Shown in pieces: positions 25,063 to 34,710 of a stretch of 64,000 nt of DNA (positions are counted from its first letter, which is position 1; the number at the start of each line of letters is the position of its first letter). The notes under the pieces are model-generated. The model was not told where the DNA came from. It worked only from the letters and a program-made list of their open reading frames with translations, and did not search any database. This DNA comes from Ampelocalamus luodianensis (Eukaryota > Streptophyta > Magnoliopsida > Poales > Poaceae): assembly GCA_036346255.1 (NCBI GenBank), contig CM070635.1:41257715-41321714 (forward strand), given 5' to 3'. A program made the position numbers and the translations under genes.

Positions 25063-25571
25063 CCCACTGGTCAGAGAGAGAGAGAGAGCAGAGGTGGCGA
25101 GGCAAGCGTGCGGGTGAGCTCGTCGGCGGCGAGGCAGGCATAGGGAGGCATGGGGGAGCTCGGGAATGGGATGTGGAGGCCATCGTGGTGGTAACAGCTG
25201 GAGAGGTGGATAGAGGCGGCGTTACGGCGGCAAGAAGCGGCGGAGCGCCTCGGGTTCAAGTTGGTTTCAGCGCAGGAGTTAAAAGCAATAGGATCTGTGG
25301 ATTATGATAGGACCAAGAGGTCTCCACGTAGCTAAGGGAAGTGGCTCGGGGTCCTAAGATCGTTGGAGGCGAGCCGATGGTGATGTTTCGTGGTGGCACC
25401 ATGGTCAATGTTAGCGACAATGGCGTGAGCACCTTGCTCGAGCCAAATTGGGGAGTGCTTATGCACCAGTAGCTTACCACTATCGCCCGGGTGGTGCTGA
25501 TGAGGTCGGGGAAGATGTGGGGCGGTCGAAAAATAGTGAATAGAGGCGATGGTGTTAGTCTACATGGTGAC

Positions 25572-28275
25572 TAGGGATGGCAATTGTGCCTAATTACCCG
25601 CGTACCCGCGGGTAAATGCCCTAATGGAGCTGGGTATGGGCTGTTTTCTTCGCCCACGGGTATGAATACGGGGGAAACTTTCTGCCCGTCGGGTAAACGG
25701 GCACGGGCATGGGTGAGCTCCACCGTGCACCTCCTCGCCTGCTTTACATAATATGACTGACAAGTGGGTCCACTAAAACCTAGACTCACCGCTCTCTCAC
25801 ATAGTCATAGCTGACAGCACTCTATCCGCAACCCCGATTCCCATTTCCTAGCCGCCACCCAAAGCCCCAATTCCTCCGTTCCTCCTCCCAGCTGGCTGCC
25901 TCGCACGTCGTCCTCTCGGCCGGCTGCCGCCGCTCCTCCTCCCGACTGACAGTTTCCCCCAACCTGCCGCCGCTCCTCCCCTAACCTCGCCACCCACTAG
26001 CACAAAGCGCTGAAGCCCCAATTCCTCCATTCCTACTCCCGGCCAGCTACCTCGCACATCATCCTCCCAACTGGCTGCCGCCGCTCCTCCTCCTCCAGAT
26101 CTGCCCCGTCCTTCTCCCGGTCGGCTGCCGCCCCGTGCCCTGCCACCGCTCCTCCTCCCGGCTGAGAGTTTCCCCCGGCCGGCCGCGCCCCCCGCCCTGC
26201 CGCCACTCCTCCTCCCGCCCTACCGCCGCTCCTCCCCTGACCTCAAAACTCGATCGAGGTTCTACTGAACCAGGTGAAGATGTGCATAGCTTCGTTCTTG
26301 CGCATTTCTTGCGTGGTTTTTTTTTTACTGATAGTGTTGTAGTTCTTGCACATCCTGGTAGCTAGGTGTTCATGCCTATTTGTGCCATTTCGTATGCAGG
26401 ATCTAGTACATGGTTTATTTAGTGCCGGTGAAATGTTATTTAACCTAATCTTTGGATATGATGCAAATGTGTACTAGAATTTATGGACTGAGATTTATTG
26501 TTTAACAGATTAATACTCTAGTTTAGTCTTGTTTGACTAGAATGCCAGTGGAAGAAAGAGCTTGAAACCAAGCATAGATCTTTTAGGTGTTTTAACAAGC
26601 GTGAGTTTTCAACTACAGGAGTGCACTAGCTGAATTCTAATAGCCCTTTTCCTACTGTTCTGAATTCTAATTGTGATGAATTTGATGTGTGCATTGTTTA
26701 TGTCAGCTCAAACACCAGATGTTGACAGCGCTACAAGTGGTACTCAGCCTGCTGCGAAATTGGATTCAATACCAGCCATGGATGCATACAAAGGCAAGAG
26801 TCATGAAGAATTGTGGTAGGAAGATTACCAGCGTGGAGACAAAGGTGAGAAAAATTGTTTGGGATCGACCGATCGAGTAGTTTGCTTCATATGGTAAACC
26901 CTGTTTTAAATGCATGCATTCTTCTTAGCATGCTTATTTTTCGATGAACCCTGTTTTAAATTGTTTGGGATCGACCGATCGAGTAGTTTGTTTTAAATGC
27001 ATGCATTCTTCTTAGCATTCTTGTTAGCATGCATTCATTGTTGACAAATTGATTTTTGCTCCTTGTGATTAAGACAACATTTCAATCTGCCCCTGCTCAA
27101 ACTCTAAGCATGTTCTCCTTCCAACCTCAAACTCAAACAGGTTAGTGTTTTGTTTCCTATTCATTCTCTGTTTTTTTACTTAAACAACAAATTTTGGTAG
27201 TGTTTTGTTTCCTATTCATTCTCTGTTTTTTTACTTAAACAACAAATTTTGGGTTATCTTAACTTACTTTTGTGTGTATGCATGGATATCTGCAGACTTC
27301 TACAGTGGATTCCCGGTGTTTCCAACATTATGAATCGGGGCCCTTTGAATTGCCAGATGATCTCTTGCATTTACTTCTCAAATGCACATGATTTTTATTT
27401 TCCTTTTTATTAATTTATTTTTGGTGGGTTAAACTACTGATTTGCTATAAGGTGAAGCCAAACAATGAGGTCATCGATTACTCTTGATTTACGTGTAGAG
27501 AAGGAAGAAACTACTTAATGGTTCTTTCACCAATAGCTTATATCGATAGCTTTGAACTGTCTTATGATTTTTATCACTATAGTAAAATAACGGGGTTTTG
27601 ACTTGGATCATAATTCAAGTATGCCCACAAATAAGTTCCATGCAAGCACCTATTGCCACTTCTACCACCATGTGTATTCCCTTTTTGAACTTAATAGTTA
27701 ATACATTATTCTTTCTAACTTGTAAATTTGTAATATCTGTTGCATATTTGATGCAGAACCCTAGCCATCCAATATGGTAATGCAAATGCTCTGGTTTTAA
27801 ATCCATTTGGGACTCTTCCAGAATGCCTCGGATGTCTATTGGGAATGGTGGATCCTCACCTTCTGTTCAATATGGAATATCAAGTTTGCCGGTTAGTTTT
27901 ATTATCTTTGAGTATTTCCAGTTGTTTCTGCAGAGTGCGTGGGCAGTAGAGGTGGCACAATGGGTATCATTAGCAATTTGTGGTACTAATGATATCTAGA
28001 GCTATGAGCTATGTATCACCGATATGGAATACCTGTACGGCAATAGTTTATGTGTGACGAGCATGCCCGCGGGCGATGGGTACCCACGGGCGGCGGTGCA
28101 TTGTTCGCGGGTAAATGGGCATGCCCGCTGGCGACGGGTACCCGCGGGCGACGGGCATGGGCGAGATTCTTCGCCCGTCATCCTTCGCGGGCATACCCGC
28201 GGGGGGAAATTAGGGTCGCGGGCATAGGTATGGGCGAGCACTACCCGTACCCACCGCGCCCGATTGCCATCCCTA
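25572..28275 (+). mobile_element. hAT-type transposon carrying Nup98 exons
   Basis: A perfect 13-bp inverted repeat TAGGGATGGCAAT bounds the element. Subterminal regions are full of CCCGCGGGTA-like words at both ends, a familiar hAT design in grasses. The 8-bp flanks ATGGTGAC (25564-25571) and ACGGTGAC (28276-28283) match at 7 of 8 positions. The interior has a pyrimidine-rich GC-rich stretch (25800-26260) and then several exons of the nucleoporin gene Nup98. No transposase was recognised, so it is non-autonomous. It sits in the antisense gypsy LTR. Confidence 0.85.
26707..27891 (+). pseudogene. NUP98: Captured Nup98 nucleoporin gene fragment (several exons with introns)
   Basis: Exon-like segment 1 (26707-26844) encodes QPAAKLDSIPAMDAYKGKSH followed by EELW, a TAG stop, then EDYQRGDK and a GTGAGA donor; plant Nup98 has KSHEELRWEDYQRGDKG here. 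Segment 2 (about 27074-27140) encodes TFQSAPAQTLSMFSFQPQ and ends at GTTAGT. The last segment (about 27781-27891) encodes NPFGTLP then, after a one-base shift, RMSIGNGGSSPSVQYGISS. Nup98 lines the nuclear pore and binds export factors; these parts cover the linker after the FG repeats. The stop and the frameshift show it is not a functional copy. Introns are kept, so capture was at DNA level. The identification is by motif memory only. Confidence 0.8.
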
Positions 28276-29490
28276 ACGGTGACTGAGCTTCTCGGTGGAA
28301 ACGAGCTGAAATGGAGCACAGGAGTAGGTTTAGGAGGGCACAAGGATGGAAAAAATGACCTTGGTGAGGTCAGGAGCTCAACGGAGAAGAGAAGACATGA
28401 ATGGCAACATCGGTGATAGAGGGGTTCACGGTGACAACTAAGCACAGACAACGATAGCTGCAATGGGTCATGTGAACAGGTTCAAAGAGGCGGGACGAAG
28501 CTCAAATCGGCCATAAAGCAGCTAGGGACTCACCAGACACGAAGATCTCTAATGGCTTGAGCGGCGCCGGAGCTTGAGAAGACGGCGTGGACCCGAAGCT
28601 ACATTGCACTAGAAGGTAAAATGAGTGAGGGGTTTGAGAGAGTGTGCAAGGTGACGCGCATGTCGCGAGGTTCTCACTGGAGTAGGCATGGGCGTCGGTG
28701 GAGTGCGCACGCCGGAGCTCGGGATGATGATTTGCTCTGGTCAAACCAATGGAAGGAACTCACCAGCAAGGGCCAAAATGGAAATGGCAATGGCAACTGA
28801 GGGTTTTGGAATTTGTGGGAGGTCTTCAGATGGCGAGACGGGGACGAAAAGCTTGATGGGAACTCACGACCGTTCTCGGTTTCTCGTGAGTATCTCGCGC
28901 GACGATGACGCTCAGGTGGAGCAAAACGGTGGGCAGAGCAGGTGAGACCAGGCGACTCTGGTTGTCTCCCATGGGCACATGAAGGTGATGGTGGCTCGGA
29001 TTTTGCAGGTGGCGCTGTAGCACTACAGGGCGGGACTCGATGCTTCCAGTCACAGGCGCGAGGTGGAAGAAGAGGTCTGACGCGCGGGCTCGGCGTGTCA
29101 ATGAGAAGGGAAGGTGGGGGAGTGAGGCAGCGGCGGGCGAGGGCGAAAGGAGGTGGGTCGAGGCAGGCTTTCGGCCCAAAGGACATGCAGAAATTTAAAT
29201 TAGGTTTTGAAATTTCTAAAAAGGGCTGATTGTTTGAGGAATTTATAAATATATCAAATGAGTTCCAAAAATCATAATTTTTTGTGGAGGCTCCTGACAT
29301 AGTGTTGTGGTTTATGTAATTTTGTTTAGAACTTTATCTCTCTTGAAATTTTCTCGAAAATTCTTTTAAGGTCACTATTTGCATGCAATTGCAACAATTG
29401 ATTTTGGAAAAATTTAGAAACATGCTAAAAAATAACTCAACAATTATTCTCAGTACAATAAACTTGAGTTTGAATTTTTTGGATGTTACA

Positions 29491-29669
29491 CAAGTAAAAT
29501 TATTTGTGCATATAATTACATATATATTTATGAATAAATATATATTGTTATATTAAAATGTGGAGCGGTACGCCGGAATGGACCAGTACCAGCGTATTCC
29601 ATACAAAGAGGCAAACCGGACTAGCCTCAGAATGAAATTGACAACTATGGTATGTAATCCATAGAGTAT
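29491..29669. other. AT-rich spacer
   Basis: No gene is seen. The stretch 29570-29630 has CGGTACGCCGGAATGG-like words similar to 15655-15680. At 29651-29670 it carries CCATAGAGTATGGAG, a third diverged copy of the tandem unit at 30121-30238. Confidence 0.3.
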
Positions 29670-29678
29670 GGAGTAAAC

Positions 29679-30033
29679 GAATTTTTATTATTATTTAATC
29701 CTTTTTTAAATTTAATTTTAAAGTTAACCCTTCGCAAACTTTATTTCTAATTCTGACTCCTTTGGTCACGCCACCACCCGTGGCGTGACCAAACAATACT
29801 GTCACGTCAGCCCATTTCTGGTCAAAGTCTTGTCACGCCACTGGTGGTGGCGTGGCAGTATTGTTTGGTCACGCCACCACCAGTGGCGTGACAAAAAATA
29901 CGAATTTGAGGACTTATCTTGTGGCGTGACAGTGTTGTTTGGTCACGCCAAGGGTCAGAATTGGAAATAAAGTTTGCGAGGGGTTAACTTTAAAATTAAT
30001 TTTAAAAAAAGATTAAACAATAAAAAAAAGTTC
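29679..30033. mobile_element. Mutator-like MITE with TCACGCCA palindromes
   Basis: The ends are inverted repeats of about 100 bp, starting GAATTTTTATTATTATTTAA on the left and the complement of GAACTTTTTTTTATTGTTTA on the right. The direct repeat GGAGTAAAC flanks it perfectly (29670-29678 and 30034-30042), 9 bp as for Mutator-like elements. The centre (29765-29955) holds alternating TCACGCCA and TGGCGTGA words that can fold into several hairpins. There is no coding sequence. Confidence 0.88.
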
Positions 30034-30120
30034 GGAGTAAACTGGAGTACACTAGAGGAGCTTCGCATCTTTCAATTAAGTTAGAAAATGGGTCTCAAAC
30101 TGGTGACAGCAACCACCACA

Positions 30121-30238
30121 ACTAAGTGCTTTTCCACTACGGTACAAAGTATTTCCCATAGAGTATGGAGTTGAGATCTACTAAGTGCTTTACTACTACG
30201 GTACAAGTATTTCCCATAGAGTATGGAGTGGAGAGATC
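30121..30238. repeat. Tandem duplication, 59-bp unit
   Basis: Two copies start ACTAAGTGCTTT at 30121 and 30180 and share CCCATAGAGTATGGAG. They differ by a few substitutions and a one-base indel. A short (GT)n tract (30303-30321) and a second duplicated segment (GATAGGACATTCC at about 30325 and 30370) follow. Confidence 0.85.
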
Positions 30239-30990
30239 TCAGAACCCATGCATATCATGCCTATTATCCTTTCTTTTTGCAATGAACATGTTCACTCTCT
30301 TTTGTGTGTGTGTGTGTGTGTTTGATAGGACATTCCACTCATCCAAAATTGCAATGAGTTTTCTCTGTTTGATAGGACATTCCGCTCATCCAAAATTGCA
30401 AATGGAGTCCATTTATGGGGAAATGCTCGTAGAATGCAGCTATTCTGCTTTTTTTAAAGCCAAGGCAGGAGCTCCAGCCTTTTTTTGCACAGGCTTCAAT
30501 GAACAAGTCACGCTATTCATCTGAAGCTTTAATCTTCGTCATAGTTGCTATTATGAATATTTGTATGAAGTAGATACAAAGCAAACCTTGATCAATGCAC
30601 AAAAGAAACACAGACTGCTCATGTTCTAAACTGAAACTTGCCAAATAATTGAATAACAAAAGCTTGCCGCATTTGAAACAGTATTCTCAAATCTTTCAGC
30701 TCACCAATACACATTGAGGTCAGTATGATTCTGGTTTTAGTATGTGAAATCTGACAACACAAATATGACAAATAACAAGGAAATCCATACTTATATTCAG
30801 ACTTTCAGAACTCCCCTGGATCCACGCGGTTTGATGGATAACAGCACTTTTTAAAATGTTTATTTCATTTTTACCATGTGGTTTCAAAGGATAGAGGCTT
30901 CCAATAAGTGAAGTCATGTCTTTTCGAGTACACAATTTTCGTCTTCTTTTTCCAGAGCAAAGATTATCAACAGAGGAGGCTCATCCGTTG

Positions 30991-33900
30991 TCAAAATGCT
31001 GCCCATCCAGCACCTGTGCTTTTTGTTTGTCCCGACTCCGTCGACGTTGGTAGGCTTTGCTGTGTACCAAAGATGATTGAAGTATAAGAACAAGAAGGGA
31101 TTTGTACAACCATAAAAAAAGACCCCCAAAACTTAACCTATACAACATTCGAAGTTTATATCATTATATGTCTGTTAATCTAGTAAAATAAAAATGTCAA
31201 ATCACCAGTTTTTTTAACTGTTAGTTTTTTATTCACAAGTGTCAGAAAAGGACATCTACAATAGCAAGGTGACGAGACCAACCAGTTCTCACAGGGGATA
31301 AAACCAAGCTACACGACAAAATATATAACTACTTTTTACTTGGATCTACAAAGATTGTTTCTTTATCATGAACCATGAAATGCATAGCTTAAACCTTGTC
31401 TTCTCTAATGTTACTTTTATCCTTTTTATCAGTTTCCAAAACTGACTAGTATGTGAACAGGGCAGTTGCATGTGTTCTTAGTAGTGCTTCATTCTGGGCA
31501 ACAAAAAGTAAAAAACAAATAGGGAAGCTAGAAAGGTATTCTAATCCATGGTTATTAAGGCGGTAAGGCGAGGCGAGGCGACTCACCCCCTCACACCTTT
31601 TAAGCGATAAGGCGTGAGGCGAGGCGACGCCTTATAAACATCCAAGGCGAGGCCACGTAGGATTTGAAAATATAGGATTTGAGGAATTTGGTGATTTAAT
31701 TCTTAATTGGTGATGTCTTCTTTCCGGTCAGCCCCACCCTGCTCGCCCTGCCCAGCCTGCCCGCCGCCCTACCCCGCCTACCCCATCTGCCCGTTGCCCC
31801 GCCCCGCCCCGCCTGTCCGTTGCCCTGCCTCCTCTTTTCCCCCGCCCAACCAAGAGAGTGGCGAGCACCTCCTCTTTTCCCCGTCTGCGTCCCCTTTCTG
31901 GTCTTCTTCTTTGGCGGGGAAAGAGCGGCGAGCGGCCTACCTCCACGCCACGCCACTGCCGCTTCGGCTTCGCTCGCGGAGATGGGGAAAGTGGGGAAGC
32001 GACGCGGGGAGGAGGGGAGGCGGCGATGGAGGAGGAGGACGCGCCGCCGCCGCCGGGGTGCTGCATCCGCCTCCCGAGCCTGGGCGGCTGCTGCATGTCG
32101 TCGCGCTCCAAGGTCCTCCCCTCCCCCTCTTCCTCTCCGGCCTTAGCAACGCCTTAAGCCTAAGGCGGGGGCGATGCCTTGCCTCCCGGCGGCGCCTTAC
32201 CGTTTAGGCGACGCTTAGGTGACGCCTAAGCGACGCCTTAATAACCATGTTCTAATCCCATCTTCACGCAAAGATGAGAAGACCCTTGAAGTGTAAGGCA
32301 CAAAATAGAATTGTCACCTGTATAGCAGAAAGATCTGGAAATGGGTCGCTGTTTCTCTTGGCGGGTTCTTTCAAGGCCCTGATTCCAGCACTATGTCCTG
32401 AATTCATCCTTGCAGCTGCAGGGTCATTAGGTGGAGGTGGAAGAGGAGACCGAAGCTTTCCAGCTGCACCGGGTGGTGGCGCAAGGAGCATGTTTGCCTT
32501 GGGTTTTGCAGTGGCCCCTCCAGATAAACCAGCAGATGAAAGCATGCCACTTCCAGTTGATGGCTTGTTTTTTACATTTATCCTGATGGTTTCGCCTTCC
32601 TAAAACAGCAGGAACACCATCAAAAGGTCATGCACAACACCAAAAATAGAACCACTGGATGCATGTGTTAAGCAAAAAAGAAATGTTTCTTATCCTTTTT
32701 GAACTTTAGCATCTTGCAGAGACAAGTCATGAGAAAGTATCCACACATTTTAACAGAACATCAAAAAAAGAGGGGAAACTCAGCTTCATTCTAAACAATG
32801 TATCCTCATTGGGTCATATCATATCACAAAGATCAGGTCATGACAAGGAAAAAAGGAAGCTCCAGCAAAATCTCACAACTTATAGGCATTCTAGAGGAGC
32901 AAAATGTACATAAACTCATTAAAATAAACAAGAACTGAACATGTTCCTGTGTAAACTCTTAACCAGTAACACACCTAAATATTATGATATCGCATCTTCT
33001 GCCATAGTTCCCTCAACAAGAATTGCCTCATAGCATAGCAAAAACTACAAAAAATACAATATTCTCTTCCCTCGATTACTACCACTAATGCAACAACATT
33101 CACTAGCTAAATGGTTCAATGAAATTACATGTTGTAGCCTTTGTCAACACAGGCACCCCAAAGCTGCAAACTAATCACCAATGGATGATTATTAGCTTAT
33201 TTCCTTAGTGTGATCATGTGATCCATAACATAATAGAAGGCACCTATATGCCAAACCAAAACAAAGTATCTAAATTTTTTGGTGATTTGCTTGGGTGTTT
33301 TTCCTCATCTTGATGTTTGGTCTGTTAAAAAATTATATTCGTTGAATTATAGAATTTGATACATTATAAATCTATAACTGTCTTCACTTTTTTGAACTCT
33401 TAATATTTAACTTCACAAGACCTAAGTTCTCTCCATTTTTACAACAATTTGATCAGAGTCTTTTACTTGCTAAGCTATTCATAATTCGTAAGTTCTTCTT
33501 GCCAAATAGAATACTAAACGCTCAGCACATAATCTATCATTACTATTTTTGGTCATCTTACAAGTTACAACTTTCCAGCCTTTTCTTTTTTGGGAAAAAA
33601 GAGAGCAGTATTTTGTAGCTGAATGTGACAAAATACACATTAGCACACTCTAAATGCACGGATAACCAGTCTAAACAAGTCATCTATCAAATTATGCTAT
33701 AGCTGAGTCATAGCAAAGAAAAACTAGGCCTTTCTGTTACCTTGAGCCGGTGATTGACAGCCGGGTGGATATCAGTCTGGCTATCGTCGCTCTCCTCGCA
33801 GCCGGTCTCCTTCTCATGCTCCCTCTTGACATACTTCTCGTGATCCGACAGCGCGACGTTGAAGTCGAACGCCTCATTGCGCTCGTTGAACCCGAGCCCC

Positions 33901-34232
33901 ACGAAGGCGTGCTTCCCCCTGCCGTCCTCTATGCGCAGCACGAAGTAGCGCGACGAGTCGAGCACGGTCTCGACGGAGCTCTCCCTCTGGCCCGGGAGCA
34001 CGAAGCACGCGGCGAAGAGGTCGCCGGAGCCCGGGTCCTCGAGCCGGATCTCGCAGCGATCGCCGCACGACACCACGCGGAGGCGGCCCGACCAGATCTT
34101 GTCCGACTGCAGCCACTCGCCGCACTTGTAGCCGCCGCTGGTGGTGCGCGGCGGGATCTTGTACACCAACACCTCCCGCACCACCAGCAGCGTGTGCTCG
34201 AAAGCCTCCTCCTCCTCGCCCAGCGACGCCAT
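30991..34232 (-). CDS. NECAP: NECAP-family adaptin-ear-binding coat-associated protein (3 exons, 280 aa)
   Basis: Exons, in transcript order: 34232-33741 (164 codons), 32599-32318 (94 codons), 31059-30991 (22 codons plus stop). All three junctions are GT-AG and in phase 0. Residues 1-140 match the PH-like NECAP domain: VYKIPPRTTSGGYKCGEW, WSGRLRVV, then SSRYFVLRIEDG and AFDFNVALSDH. The middle exon is rich in Pro, Ala and Gly and disordered. The protein ends in GWAAF, a WxxF motif which in the family binds the ear of the AP-2/AP-1 clathrin adaptors. It is expected to act in clathrin-coated vesicle formation at the plasma membrane. I chose the Met at 34232 over the in-frame Met at 34250 because MASLGEEEEAFEH fits plant homologues. 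Intron 1 is about 1.1 kb; intron 2 holds a 703-bp hAT element. Confidence 0.92.
31547..32249. mobile_element. hAT-type transposon in a NECAP intron, carrying a kinase exon
   Basis: A perfect 16-bp inverted repeat CATGGTTATTAAGGCG bounds the element, and the 8-bp duplication TTCTAATC flanks it exactly (31539-31546 and 32250-32257). Subterminal sequences are dense in AGGCG/CGCCT words. The interior is very GC-rich and holds the first coding exon of a receptor-like cytoplasmic kinase. No transposase is present. It lies wholly inside the second intron of the NECAP gene, so splicing should remove it. Confidence 0.9.
32026..32112 (+). pseudogene. Captured first exon of an RLCK-VII-type kinase gene
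   Basis: From the ATG at 32026 the frame encodes MEEEDAPPPPGCCIRLPSLG followed by GCCMSSRSK, then the sequence turns into the element's end. A cysteine-rich N-terminus followed by CMSSRSK is typical of PBL34-like receptor-like cytoplasmic kinases of subfamily VII, where it lies just before the first intron. The kinase domain is absent. It is on the plus strand, opposite to the host NECAP gene. The identification rests on this short motif only. Confidence 0.55.
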
Positions 34233-34710
34233 GGTCCCTCCTGCCTGCAACTCCTCCTCGCCCCTTCACTGCTCCACTTCACTGCTGCAATTCAACAGGC
34301 AATGGCCACGAGATCAGATTGGAACAGGGTATAAACAAACCACCAGAGATCCGGGTCACCTCACCTCGGTGGATAGTGGGGGATTCTTGGCTCGATCTGA
34401 CCCAAGATGAGGATTTTTCTGCGATTTCTTGGGATTTTTCGGGGTTGGGATTTGGATAATGGATTGGGGTTCTTGAAGGGAAGAAAGGTGGAGAAGAAGT
34501 GAGATCGAAGGGTGGAAGGGGCAGAGGAGGGGCAGAAATCAGAATGTTACATTTACGATTGTGCCCCAATGCTTGGGCTCTTTTTCTGTTCCAGGGTCGC
34601 TTTTTGTTTCCTCTCTGGAGCGCGACATTTCGCTTTTCACCTCAAGATATTTCGATTTAAAAAAATGTTTTGAATGGCACGGTACACAAATAGATGAACG
34701 AAAGCACGAA
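34233..34710 (-). promoter_or_regulatory. NECAP 5' UTR and promoter region
   Basis: The 480 bases upstream of the NECAP start codon are all that separate it from the large fold-back element. 34410-34540 is rich in purines on the plus strand (pyrimidines on the coding strand), as in many grass 5' UTRs. No clear TATA box was seen on the minus strand. Confidence 0.35.

Larger units (their letters stand above)
21054..29490 (-). repeat. Antisense gypsy LTR (Tekay/Del type) split by nested insertions
   Basis: On the minus strand the LTR starts TGTAACATCC at 29490 and ends TGGTATCGACA at 21054. Removing the copia LTR at 22535-25062 and the hAT at 25572-28275 leaves about 3.2 kb, close to the 3.4 kb of the solo LTR at 42390-45813. 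Both share a segment where GGCAAG lies downstream of an AAGATCAAGCA-like or CGATCAAGCA-like block. No matching 5-bp duplication is seen at the outer ends (GTATC left, CAAGT right), so the element may be a recombinant or a truncated copy rather than a clean solo LTR. Confidence 0.65.

Noticed and set aside
28674..29300. 208-codon frame, minus strand
   Set aside because: It lies in the antisense gypsy LTR U3/R region and has no domain; such open frames are common in these LTRs.
31707..32207. 166-codon Pro/Ser-rich frame, plus strand
   Set aside because: It is a composition effect inside the GC-rich hAT; only the short RLCK-like exon at 32026-32112 is supported.
33750..34334. 194-codon open frame on the plus strand
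   Set aside because: It is the antisense shadow of NECAP exon 1, open because of high GC.
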